64,000 nucleotides of DNA, taken from contig CALJNC010000029.1 of assembly GCA_937981995.1 (NCBI GenBank), forward strand, positions 16,204 to 80,203. The letters run 5' to 3'. Every line of letters starts with the position of its first letter. Within the stretch, counting starts at the first letter, position 1. Both the position numbers and the translations under genes were made by a program. The notes below the pieces were generated by a model. The model did no database searches. It was not told the DNA's origin and saw only the letters and a program-made list of their open reading frames with translations. Shown here piece after piece: positions 18,826 to 27,513 of the stretch. Source of the stretch: an uncultured Chitinophagaceae bacterium (GTDB lineage Bacteria; Bacteroidota; Bacteroidia; Chitinophagales; Chitinophagaceae).

Positions 18826-19347
18826 ATGAGACAAAGCATTTTATTCATTTTACTTTTTGCAGCGGCTTGTAAGCCATACCAAGACCCTGATCCTATAACA
18901 GACCCTAGGATTAATAACCCCTACTGCAATGTACCTTCTGCTATTAATTACAATTGGGGTTTTCCAGGTATACCTGATAACTCTACCTGTATTTATGCTG
19001 CAGATTTATTTCAAGGAAATTACATTTGGCGAGATACAATAAGAGACGGTAATGGCGCGGCCATTTCATTTGACTCAGTGTTTGCTACTGTAACCAAAAT
19101 AGATTCAAATCGCCTAAATATCTCTGGTCGCTGTGGCTATGATTTAAAGCTTACAGCCGATCGTTTTTTGAATATTGTAATTGATAGCCTTGATGGTAAT
19201 GGTCAAAAATTTTGTTCCCCAACAGATACTATTATAGGCTCAGGATTAAAAATTAGCTTTTCTGATACCACAAATTTCATATTGAATTACAGAATCGAAT
19301 CTGACTCAGTCATCTCAACACACGAAGCTATTTTTATAAAACAATAA
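18826..19347 (+). CDS. Putative lipoprotein of unknown function
   Basis: The 173-residue protein has a short hydrophobic signal peptide ending FAAAC, a plausible lipobox with Cys15. The mature part contains six further cysteines, in pairs that could form disulfides (NPYCNVPS, NSTCIYAA, SGRCGYDL, GQKFCSP). The rest is beta-rich, ending in a run of alternating hydrophobic residues. I do not recognise a family. It ends two bases before riboflavin synthase, so both are probably in one transcript, but a functional link is not evident. Confidence 0.68.
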   Translation: MRQSILFILLFAAACKPYQDPDPITDPRINNPYCNVPSAINYNWGFPGIPDNSTCIYAADLFQGNYIWRDTIRDGNGAAISFDSVFATVTKIDSNRLNISGRCGYDLKLTADRFLNIVIDSLDGNGQKFCSPTDTIIGSGLKISFSDTTNFILNYRIESDSVISTHEAIFIKQ

Positions 19348-19349
19348 TC

Positions 19350-19949
19350 ATGTTTACAGGTATTATAGAATCTTTAGGTACAGTAGAAGCTGTAGATAAC
19401 TCAAACGAGCAAGTAGTTTTAACTGTTTCCTCTACCCTTACGCCGGAGCTAAAAGTGGACCAATCGGTTGCGCATAATGGAGTATGCCTTACTGTTACCT
19501 CTTTAAACGAAAATCAATTTACTGTATGCGCAGTAAAAGAAACCATGGATAAAACTACTGTTGGCAATTGGCAAAAAGGCGATACGGTAAATATTGAACG
19601 TGGTATAAAATTAAGCGATCGATTAGATGGCCACATTGTACAAGGACACGTAGATACAGTTGGCAAGTGCATTAAAGTAACAGCTGATGGAGAAAACAGA
19701 GTGTACACTTTTTTGTTTGATACTTCTTTTGCTGCCTTGATTGTTGAAAAAGGATCAGTAGTTGTAAATGGTGTAAGCCTTACCTGTTATAATGTAACGA
19801 ATAATAGTTTTCAAGTAACCATTATTCCATTTACCTGGCAACATACAACCTTTAATTCTTTAAATGAAAACGATGCCGTTAATTTAGAATTTGATATACT
19901 AGGTAAATATTTTCAAAGACATTTGAGTTTACACGGAAGCACGAAGTAG
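19350..19949 (+). CDS. ribE: Riboflavin synthase, alpha subunit
   Basis: The 199-residue enzyme converts two 6,7-dimethyl-8-ribityllumazines into riboflavin. It begins MFTGIIESLGTV, the signature of the family, and consists of two lumazine-binding barrels (about residues 1-90 and 95-190). Key segments are HNGVCLTVTSL in the first; LSDRLDGHIVQGHVD at the join; and GSVVVNGVSLTC with IPFTWQHTTF in the second. It follows a lipoprotein gene by 2 bases. No other rib gene is adjacent, but the next gene encodes a flavoprotein. Confidence 0.95.
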   Translation: MFTGIIESLGTVEAVDNSNEQVVLTVSSTLTPELKVDQSVAHNGVCLTVTSLNENQFTVCAVKETMDKTTVGNWQKGDTVNIERGIKLSDRLDGHIVQGHVDTVGKCIKVTADGENRVYTFLFDTSFAALIVEKGSVVVNGVSLTCYNVTNNSFQVTIIPFTWQHTTFNSLNENDAVNLEFDILGKYFQRHLSLHGSTK

Positions 19950-20106
19950 ACACCAAATCATTGAAAAATAAAAATAATAAACCTTCCTATTTCTGAATTA
20001 AGCAGAATAGCTAAACAATATTATAGAGCCTATTAACTGATTAAGATTAGACAGTCTAAGCTTCAAGTCAAAATCTTTAAAAGATTAATTTATATTTGAA
20101 GCTGAT

Positions 20107-21741
20107 ATGCGAAAAATATTCTACCCGATTTTTATAATTCTATTCCTAATCATTGGAGCAATAGCGTTCTTCTTTAGCTTAAATGCTCTTTGGGCGTTGG
20201 TACTAGTTGTCCCACTTTTTATTATGGGGTTATACGATATGTATCAATCCAAGCATGCTATTCGTAGGAATTTTCCTGTAGCAGGACGTTTGCGTTATTT
20301 GTTTGAGAGTATTCGCCCTGAGATACAGCAATACTTTGTTGAAAGTGATACAAGCGGTAAACCCTTTAATCGTTTAGCACGTAGCCTTGTATATCAACGC
20401 GCTAAAAAAGTAAGAGACACCGTTCCTTTTGGTACACAGTTAGATGTTTATAAAGCAGATTATCACTGGATAAACCATAGTATTTCTGCATTAGACCCTC
20501 ATAGTTTAGATCATAATCCAAGAGTAGTTATAGGCAGCTCACAATGCGAAACACCCTACCCTAGTAGTTTATTTAATATTAGTGCCATGAGTTTTGGCTC
20601 TTTAAGTAAAAATGCAATTCTTGCTTTAAATGGCGGAGCCAAAATTGGATCGTTTTTTCATAATACAGGAGAAGGAGGATTGAGTCCGCATCACTTAAAT
20701 CCTGGAGGAGATATTTGTTGGAATATTGGTACCGGTTATTTCTCATGTAGAAATTCCGATGGAACCTTCAACTTTGAAGAATATAAAAAGCGTGCTACGC
20801 TACCCAATGTAAAAATGATTGAAGTAAAGTTTAGCCAAGGTGCCAAACCTGGGCATGGTGGCATTTTACCTAAGGAAAAAGTAACTGATGAGATTGCAGC
20901 TATTCGTTTAGTAGAAAAAGGAGACGACGTTATATCCCCGCCTTATCATTCAGCATTTACTACGCCTAGGGAGTTTGTACATTTTGTAAAAAAACTAAGA
21001 GATGGCAATGGAGGTAAACCTGTAGGATTTAAAATCTGTATCGGTAACCGTAGCGAGTTTATTGCTATTTGCAAGGCCATGGTAGAAGAAAAAATCTATG
21101 TTGACTTTATATCAGTTGATGGTGGCGAAGGAGGCACGGGTGCAGCTCCATTAGAGTTTACCAATTATGTGGGTATGCCTTTAAAAGATGCTATTGTATT
21201 TGTACATGATACCTTAAAAGGTTTTGGAATAAAAGATCAAATAAAAATCATTGCTAGTGGACGAGTAACAAGCGGTTTTCATATTGTGGATTGTTTATCG
21301 CATGGTGCGGATATATGTAATTCGGCTCGTGGAATGATGTTTGCTTTAGGTTGTATCCAAGCCTTAAAATGTAATGACAATGAATGCCCAACGGGTGTAG
21401 CTACTCAGAAAAAACATTTGGTAAAAGGATTAGTGGTAACGGATAAAAAAGTACGTGTAGCAAATTACCACCATGAAACGGTTAAAAGCGCGGTAGAACT
21501 TATGGGAGCTGCAGGGATTGACCACCCAGATAAAGTGGGCCGTTTTGTAATGTTTCGTCGTGTAAGCAGAACTGAAGTAGAAACGCTTGAGCAAACCTAC
21601 CCTGAAGTTGAAGTAGGATGCATGTTAAATGAAGATACCGTGCCGGAGAAGTATTTATCTTCTTGGAAAGGTGCTAGCGCAGATCGTTTTAAAAGCTATC
21701 GTTTAGTTGAGCAAGAAAAAGCTATTATGGAAACTGCTTAA
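20107..21741 (+). CDS. FMN-binding glutamate synthase family protein, membrane-anchored
   Basis: The 544-residue protein has two N-terminal membrane helices (about residues 5-22 and 27-45). A glutamate synthase central/FMN domain follows: ISAMSFGSLSKNAILALN, GEGGLSPHHL, SQGAKPGHGGILPKEKV, DGGEGGTGAAPLEF. Cys416, Cys422 and Cys427 form the CX5CX4C pattern of the 3Fe-4S cluster in glutamate synthase. The amidotransferase domain is missing, so it is not a complete GltB; the actual reaction of these stand-alone proteins is not established. A TATATTTG box at 20091-20098 ends 9 bases before the ATG. The next gene converges with no gap. Confidence 0.87.
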   Translation: MRKIFYPIFIILFLIIGAIAFFFSLNALWALVLVVPLFIMGLYDMYQSKHAIRRNFPVAGRLRYLFESIRPEIQQYFVESDTSGKPFNRLARSLVYQRAKKVRDTVPFGTQLDVYKADYHWINHSISALDPHSLDHNPRVVIGSSQCETPYPSSLFNISAMSFGSLSKNAILALNGGAKIGSFFHNTGEGGLSPHHLNPGGDICWNIGTGYFSCRNSDGTFNFEEYKKRATLPNVKMIEVKFSQGAKPGHGGILPKEKVTDEIAAIRLVEKGDDVISPPYHSAFTTPREFVHFVKKLRDGNGGKPVGFKICIGNRSEFIAICKAMVEEKIYVDFISVDGGEGGTGAAPLEFTNYVGMPLKDAIVFVHDTLKGFGIKDQIKIIASGRVTSGFHIVDCLSHGADICNSARGMMFALGCIQALKCNDNECPTGVATQKKHLVKGLVVTDKKVRVANYHHETVKSAVELMGAAGIDHPDKVGRFVMFRRVSRTEVETLEQTYPEVEVGCMLNEDTVPEKYLSSWKGASADRFKSYRLVEQEKAIMETA

Positions 21742-24675
21742 TTAATACCCAAACACCTCTTTCAAATTGAGCTCTTTTAAGCTGCCGTAGTTTTCAAGCA
21801 CATCTAAATCTAAGTTCTTTTTAGAACCTAAAACACTCAAGGTGTGCGCCTTGCCTGCAATTTCATCTTTATGAAACTTTTTTACATCAGCTATTGTCAT
21901 ATTACTTACTTGATCAAAAGTGTTTTTGCGTAGGTCATAATTTACACCTTTCTTTTGAGCGTTTAAGTAACTAAATAAAATGCTTGATTTATTTATTCTA
22001 CTTGTTGAAATTGAGTTTAAAAGCGATGCTCTAGAATTACTAAATAGTTTTTCTGAGGCAGGAAGCTCATCTAATAAGGCTTGCATCGCTGTAATACTTT
22101 CTTTCATTTTATCAGATTGGCAACCTACATACCCAAGCATATAAAAAGGATCATCTTTTTTGCTTGGCGTACCATAAGATGCATAAGCTGAGTAAGCCAA
22201 TGCTTTAGATTCTCTTATATCCTGAAAAACAATTCCACTCATGTTCCCTCCAAAGTATTCATTAAACATTCTAACCTTTGGTAGTTTATTTACACTAAAC
22301 TGATCATTGGTTCTTATCCAAGTAATTTCAGATTGTACCATATCATAATCTACTAGATATACCTGGTTCTCATTTTGCTTTTGATAAACAAATTCATGTT
22401 TAGCAGGAATTCGTTTTTCTGGCTGAAACGTTCTGTGATATCTACTTAATATGCCTGCTATATAATCAGCACTTTTAGGGCCGTAGTAAAGTACTTTGTG
22501 CTTGTAATGAATTAAGCTATGGAGTATATTCACCAACTCCTGCGCTTTTAAATTATCTAGTTCTTCATTGCTTAAACCATAATTAAAAGGGTTATCAGCA
22601 CCATACATTGCATAACTGCGCATGCCGCTTTTAATGGCACTCTTGCTTCTTTTGGCGTCTTTTCTTTTCTTTTTAATACTAGAAACCATTTCCTTTAAAG
22701 CTGCCGGATTCGATTGGCAATCGGCCAATAATTCTTCAAATAACAATAAGGCTTCTTTATAGTTTTCTTGTAATCCGTCAAGGTATACATAACTCTCTTC
22801 TCTACTTGCGCTTACGCCAAAGTCACAGGCTAGCGTATAAAACTTCTTGCTCACTTGCTCAGCACTATACTTACTTGTGCCTAGGTATTGTAAGTAATCC
22901 ATAGCAATAGGCAGTAACTTATTATGATGGCTTCCCATTTCAATATAATAGTACTGGTCAAACAAATCATTGGTTTTATTTTTTACTGCTAGTAACTCTG
23001 ATTCTCTTTTGCCTGTAAGAATAGTAGCTCGATCAATGTCTTTGTCATAGTCAACATAAACTGGTTTTATTTCCTCTGTTTTGGTATTGGCAATTTTTGT
23101 TACAAATTCTGATTGTGCATCTCTATTTACAGTAACTGGAGTAATAGTTGGCTTATCTACCTTGGTAGCGTTAGGGTCTTTTCCTATCTTTTTATAAACA
23201 CATACATAATTATTCTTAAGCCATTTTTTTGCAAATGTTTGAATTGACTGTTTATTAATCTTACTCATTTCTTGGAGAAGACTCGCCTCTTTTTTCCAAT
23301 CTGAATCTGTTATAAAAGAGCCTAATAAAGAATAGGCTCGCCCACTATTTCCTTCATATTGTTGAATGTTAGACTTTTTATAATTACTAAGTACGGCGGT
23401 AAGAATTTCATTATCAAAGTCACCCGTTTTCAATTTGTCAATCTCTGCTAGCATAAGCGACTTTACTTCTTGTAAACTTTGCCCTTGTTTTGCTTTTCCT
23501 TCAAGGTATAAGATACCATAATCTTTAAGTACATAAGCACCACCACCGGCTGAAATTACTTTTTGTTTTTTAACCAAGTTTAAATCCATTAATCCCGCCG
23601 TTCCATTGGATAAAATACTGCTCATTACATCAAGCATCATTGCCTCATCACTATTTGCTCCTGGGAAACGGAATGCCATGGTCAAATACTCAGCATCGGG
23701 CCCATAAATGGTTGACTCCTTAGGTGAGCTTATTTCTTCTTCTGGTTTAAAAGTATATACAGGAACTTTTTTAGGTTGCATATAAGAAAACGATTTATCT
23801 ATTTTAGCAATCACCTCATCTGCATCAAAATCACCAGCCATAATCAAGCACATATTGTTAGGCACGTAGTACGTATAAAAATATTTTCTTATTTCTTTTA
23901 ACGAAGGATTTTTTAAGTGTTCAATAGTTCCAATAGTTGTTTGTAATCCATAATTATGATTAGGAAACAAGTCAAGAAACAATTTCTCAAAAACCTTGTC
24001 GCCATCGCTATCCAATGATCTGTTTTTTTCTTCATAAACAGCTTCAAGCTCAGTATGAAATATTCTTAGAATTGGTTTACGATATCGCTCCGCTTCGATA
24101 GCTAACCAACGATCAATTTGATTTGTAGGTATATCATTGATGTAAGCCGTTTGCTCAAATGAAGTAAAAGCATTTGTTCCTTTGGCTCCTATCATAGCGC
24201 TCATTTTATCAAATTCATTTGCTATTGCATATTTTGATGCTACGCCTGATACTGAATCTATAGCTTTATAAATTTTCTTACGAGCAGTTTCATCTTTTGT
24301 AGAATTATATTGCTCGTATAATTCATCAATTTGATCCAAATACACTTTCTCTTTATTCCAATCTAAGGAGCCATATTTATCTGTGCCTTTAAAAAGCATA
24401 TGCTCCAAATAATGGGCCAATCCGGTATGATCGGCAGGGTCAGATTTACTTCCTGCTTTGGTTGCAATAATCGTTTGTATGCGCGGCTTTTCATGATTTT
24501 CTGATAAGATTACAGTTAGTCCATTTTTAAGGGTATAGAACCTTGCATTTGCGGGATCATTATTTACATACTGATACGAATATCCATTGGCTTCTTCTTC
24601 CTTCCAATTAAATTGTTGGGCAAATAGGTTTACAAATAAGATACTAAATACAATTACAAGAAAGACTTTTTTCAT
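21742..24675 (-). CDS. Secreted M16 family zinc peptidase (insulinase/pitrilysin type)
   Basis: The 977-residue protein has a signal peptide (cut near Ala19) and the inverted zinc motif HYLEH (His88, Glu91, His92). The third ligand glutamate lies in the ELEAVYEEKNRS stretch about 75 residues on. Two M16 halves are present: the N-terminal catalytic one and a C-terminal inactive one (about residues 560-960, e.g. GGNMSGIVFQDIRESKALAYSA, the substrate-binding R/Y region). It should degrade peptides in the periplasm or outside the cell. It stands alone; the stop directly abuts that of the convergent gene, and I see no terminator between them. Confidence 0.92.
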   Translation of the reverse strand: MKKVFLVIVFSILFVNLFAQQFNWKEEEANGYSYQYVNNDPANARFYTLKNGLTVILSENHEKPRIQTIIATKAGSKSDPADHTGLAHYLEHMLFKGTDKYGSLDWNKEKVYLDQIDELYEQYNSTKDETARKKIYKAIDSVSGVASKYAIANEFDKMSAMIGAKGTNAFTSFEQTAYINDIPTNQIDRWLAIEAERYRKPILRIFHTELEAVYEEKNRSLDSDGDKVFEKLFLDLFPNHNYGLQTTIGTIEHLKNPSLKEIRKYFYTYYVPNNMCLIMAGDFDADEVIAKIDKSFSYMQPKKVPVYTFKPEEEISSPKESTIYGPDAEYLTMAFRFPGANSDEAMMLDVMSSILSNGTAGLMDLNLVKKQKVISAGGGAYVLKDYGILYLEGKAKQGQSLQEVKSLMLAEIDKLKTGDFDNEILTAVLSNYKKSNIQQYEGNSGRAYSLLGSFITDSDWKKEASLLQEMSKINKQSIQTFAKKWLKNNYVCVYKKIGKDPNATKVDKPTITPVTVNRDAQSEFVTKIANTKTEEIKPVYVDYDKDIDRATILTGKRESELLAVKNKTNDLFDQYYYIEMGSHHNKLLPIAMDYLQYLGTSKYSAEQVSKKFYTLACDFGVSASREESYVYLDGLQENYKEALLLFEELLADCQSNPAALKEMVSSIKKKRKDAKRSKSAIKSGMRSYAMYGADNPFNYGLSNEELDNLKAQELVNILHSLIHYKHKVLYYGPKSADYIAGILSRYHRTFQPEKRIPAKHEFVYQKQNENQVYLVDYDMVQSEITWIRTNDQFSVNKLPKVRMFNEYFGGNMSGIVFQDIRESKALAYSAYASYGTPSKKDDPFYMLGYVGCQSDKMKESITAMQALLDELPASEKLFSNSRASLLNSISTSRINKSSILFSYLNAQKKGVNYDLRKNTFDQVSNMTIADVKKFHKDEIAGKAHTLSVLGSKKNLDLDVLENYGSLKELNLKEVFGY

Positions 24676-24828
24676 TTTGATAGAATTATGTCCTTAAAAG
24701 TATACTAATCCTAATAAAAAAACGATTATAACAATTGGAACTCTTTAATTTAGCACATAGCTATTTATAATGCAAGCATGAATAAATCTACCCCCATAAT
24801 AAAAGAAGACGACTGAGAAGTTTCTCGA

Positions 24829-25698
24829 TTGGTCAATCCTATTATTGGAGCGATTAGTTTATTTGTAGCCGCTCCTTTATTTATTTTATTGCATCGTTAT
24901 ATTCCAAACCCTTCATGGCCTTATAATATTGATCGTTTGATTTTGGCTATTCTTACTCTTCTATTTGTAATACTAGTTTTTAGAAAAGTACAAGGAGTTG
25001 TAATTGCAGGATTTCTTGCTACCCTTTTGGGTTTAACCTATGCTCAATTTACTAATCGGTATTGCTTTGAAGATTTATATGAAGATTATCGTGCTATGTT
25101 ATATTCTTTAAAAGATAGTCCGCATCCTGAGGAATTTATAGCTACTAATTTTACGCCATTCCCTAATAAATCTAATTTTCAAGAAGGCATTAATTTTCAA
25201 GATTCTACAGTTCGAAATTTTGCTTTACGCGCTACAAGTAAACATTTTGTAGAATATCAAAAAAGACTTAAGCATCGAGTAAGCTTACAATGCTTTGCAA
25301 TTTTTAAGGAGATAAACAACAATTGGAATTATGTAAATGATCCTAAAAGCCGTGAGTATTTAGCGAAAGCTAGCGAATCTATTGAACACTTATCAGGCGA
25401 TTGCGATGATCATTCAATACTTATGGCTGCCTGTATAAAATCTGTGGGAGGCACGCCACGCTTAATTTATACTAAGAAGCATGTATACCCTGAAATTTTG
25501 ATAGGTTCACAAAGTGACATGGAAGCATTGAATTATTTGATAAGAGAAAAACTATTTAAATATGAGATTGGTCATAAAACACTCCACTATCATATTGATG
25601 AGCATAATCGTATTTGGTTAAACCTAGATTATACTGCTACCTACCCAGGAGGTCAATTTTTAAATGAAGAGGTGTTAGGTGTCCTCAATTTAGAATAA
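24829..25698 (+). CDS. Membrane transglutaminase-like protein; start uncertain, in-frame TGA upstream
   Basis: The 289-residue product has three N-terminal hydrophobic helices, then a transglutaminase-like core: Cys in SGDCDDHSILMAACIKSVGG, His in TLHYHIDEH and Asp in IWLNLDYTA. The only start in the open frame before the first helix is TTG 24829. However, the same frame has an ATG at 24778 giving M-N-K-S-T-P-I-I-K-E-D-D, then TGA (24814-24816), then E-V-S-R-L-V-N-P. A single TGG to TGA change would explain this. The gene may still be made from the TTG, be a recent nonsense mutant, or reflect a sequencing error. Substrate unknown. Confidence 0.72.
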   Translation: MVNPIIGAISLFVAAPLFILLHRYIPNPSWPYNIDRLILAILTLLFVILVFRKVQGVVIAGFLATLLGLTYAQFTNRYCFEDLYEDYRAMLYSLKDSPHPEEFIATNFTPFPNKSNFQEGINFQDSTVRNFALRATSKHFVEYQKRLKHRVSLQCFAIFKEINNNWNYVNDPKSREYLAKASESIEHLSGDCDDHSILMAACIKSVGGTPRLIYTKKHVYPEILIGSQSDMEALNYLIREKLFKYEIGHKTLHYHIDEHNRIWLNLDYTATYPGGQFLNEEVLGVLNLE

Positions 25699-25728
25699 GA
25701 AATTTCCCAAAACATTCACAACTCCCTA

Positions 25729-25759
25729 TTTGTTAATGCCGCTTTCGTACTTACCTTTG
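25729..25759 (+). promoter_or_regulatory. Bacteroidota-type promoter for the bacilliredoxin-lgt genes
   Basis: TTTG at 25729-25732, a 19-base spacer and TACCTTTG at 25752-25759 match the -33/-7 consensus exactly. The start of transcription is expected near 25765, about 17 bases before the ATG at 25782. Confidence 0.82.
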
Positions 25760-25781
25760 GTGCTTTAAATTAGAACAAATT

Positions 25782-26198
25782 ATGTATCCAGCAGAACTAG
25801 TAATACCAATGAAAGAAGAGTTGACCGATAATGGTTTCAGCGATTTGAAAACTCCAGAAGAAGTAGACAGTGCACTTAAGCAAGAAGGAACAACCCTTTT
25901 AGTAATTAATAGTGTTTGTGGGTGTAGTGCAGGTACTGCAAGACCCGGCGTATTACATGCAGTAAAAACTTCTGAGAATAAGCCAACACAATTGGCTACT
26001 ACTTTTGCAGGATTTGATAGCGAGGCTGTAAGCCAAGCACGTCAGTATTTATTGCCTTATCCTCCTTCTTCTCCTTGTATAGCTTTGTTGAAAGATGGTG
26101 AGCTAGTTCATATGATTGAACGTCATATGATAGAAGGTCGTAGCGCTGAGATGATAGCTAGTAATCTTACTGCTGCTTTTGATACACATTGTAACTAA
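25782..26198 (+). CDS. Bacilliredoxin, BrxA/BrxB family (DUF1094)
   Basis: The 138-residue thioredoxin-fold protein has the hallmark CGC motif (VCGCSAGTARPG), starts MYPAELVIPMKEEL and ends with a cysteine before the stop. These proteins remove bacillithiol from S-bacillithiolated proteins. The link is supported by a bshB1 gene at 59406 in the same window. It has its own consensus promoter and is followed 5 bases later by lgt, so both are probably co-transcribed. The family has two near-identical types, BrxA and BrxB, that I cannot tell apart here. Confidence 0.92.
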   Translation: MYPAELVIPMKEELTDNGFSDLKTPEEVDSALKQEGTTLLVINSVCGCSAGTARPGVLHAVKTSENKPTQLATTFAGFDSEAVSQARQYLLPYPPSSPCIALLKDGELVHMIERHMIEGRSAEMIASNLTAAFDTHCN

Positions 26199-26203
26199 CA
26201 AGT

Positions 26204-27499
26204 ATGTATCCTGATTTTCACTTTCTTTTTCAAGAATGGTTTGGTGTAGACTGGCCTGTTCTTAGTTTGTTAAAAACCTTTGGTTTCTTAGTAGCCATGG
26301 CTTTTTTAGCCGCTGGTTATATTTTATACCTAGAGTTAAAAAGAAAAGAAGACGATGGCTTAATTCCTTCGACAATTGAAGAAATTACAATAGGACAAGC
26401 TCCTACGCTGCTTAACTATGTATCAGCAGCTTTAATTTTCTTTTTTGTAGGTTTCAAGCTAGTAGGCTTAGTGGCAAATCATGCTACTGCTTCACGTGAT
26501 CCATTAAATTTTATTTTTTCTTTAGAAGGCAATTTAATTGCGGGTTTAATTGCTGCCATTGGTGCCGTTGCTTTTACTTACTTATCTTTTAAAAAGAGCG
26601 ATGAAGGCAAAGGGCCAATAACTAAAAAGGTAAGAACCTTCCCTAGTATACGCGTAGGCGATATGGCGGTTTTGGCAGCCGTATCTGGTTTTGGTGGTGC
26701 TAAAATTTTTAATACGTTTGAGGATTGGGATCAATTCATGAGCGACCCTTTTGGTAGTTTGTTTTCAAGTAGCGGACTGGCTTTTTATGGAGGTTTAATT
26801 GTAGCTACTGTTGCATTTTACTTTTATGCAAGAAAATATAAAATTGACTTCAGGCATTTATGCGACGCTGCTGCACCTGCCTTAATATTAGCTTATGGGA
26901 TTGGAAGGTTAGGCTGCCAAGTAGCAGGAGATGGAGATTGGGGTATTTATAATAGTGCGTACAAATTACAAGATCAAAAAGTAGTTTCGGCTCAAAAAGG
27001 TGAATTTGAAGACTTGGTAAAAAAACACCCCGAGTATTTTTCAAGAAATTTAAATAATACAGATGAGGTTGAGCATCGAGCATTTAGCGTTAGCTGGCTT
27101 CCCGTATGGTTTCAAGCTTATACTTATCCTAACAATGTAGCAGGCGAATCTCAAAATTATAGGATGCCCGATTGCGAAGGGACCTATTGCAGTCAATTAG
27201 CGGCACCTGTTTTTCCTACTCCCGTTTATGAGTTTTTGGCAGGCGTTTTAATTTTCTTAATTCTTTGGTTGAACCGAAAGAAAATGAAAGTTCCATTAAC
27301 CATGTTTGGTATTTATTTAATTTTTAATGGTGTAGAACGCTACCTCATTGAATTAATGCGGGTAAACTCAGAATATAGCAGTGGTTTTTCACAGGCTGAA
27401 GTTATTGCAATGAGCCTCATATTGGGAGGCGTTTTATTGCTTGTTTTCCGTAAGAAAATTGATAGCCTTATTAGTGCAAATGCAGTTTCTGAAAACTAG
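26204..27499 (+). CDS. lgt: Prolipoprotein diacylglyceryl transferase
   Basis: This inner-membrane enzyme transfers a diacylglyceryl group from phosphatidylglycerol to the lipobox cysteine of prolipoproteins. The 431-residue protein has about seven membrane helices. Lgt landmarks include GLAFYGGLIV, GRLGCQVAGDGDWGIY (the GRxG motif), TPVYEFLAGV and NGVERYLIELMR. It is longer than E. coli Lgt because of a soluble insert of about 70 residues around positions 250-330. At the place of the HGGL motif, whose histidine is essential in E. coli, there is YGGL. It follows the bacilliredoxin gene by 5 bases; recF starts 14 bases later. Confidence 0.92.
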   Translation: MYPDFHFLFQEWFGVDWPVLSLLKTFGFLVAMAFLAAGYILYLELKRKEDDGLIPSTIEEITIGQAPTLLNYVSAALIFFFVGFKLVGLVANHATASRDPLNFIFSLEGNLIAGLIAAIGAVAFTYLSFKKSDEGKGPITKKVRTFPSIRVGDMAVLAAVSGFGGAKIFNTFEDWDQFMSDPFGSLFSSSGLAFYGGLIVATVAFYFYARKYKIDFRHLCDAAAPALILAYGIGRLGCQVAGDGDWGIYNSAYKLQDQKVVSAQKGEFEDLVKKHPEYFSRNLNNTDEVEHRAFSVSWLPVWFQAYTYPNNVAGESQNYRMPDCEGTYCSQLAAPVFPTPVYEFLAGVLIFLILWLNRKKMKVPLTMFGIYLIFNGVERYLIELMRVNSEYSSGFSQAEVIAMSLILGGVLLLVFRKKIDSLISANAVSEN

Positions 27500-27513
27500 C
27501 TTTGTGATTCTTA

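Noticed and set aside
24814..24816. UGA read as tryptophan (altered genetic code) to explain the in-frame TGA
   Set aside because: Several genes in the window end at TGA exactly where their families end (gldD at 3248-3250, DUF58 at 9455-9457, the repeat protein at 15047-15049), so TGA is a normal stop here.
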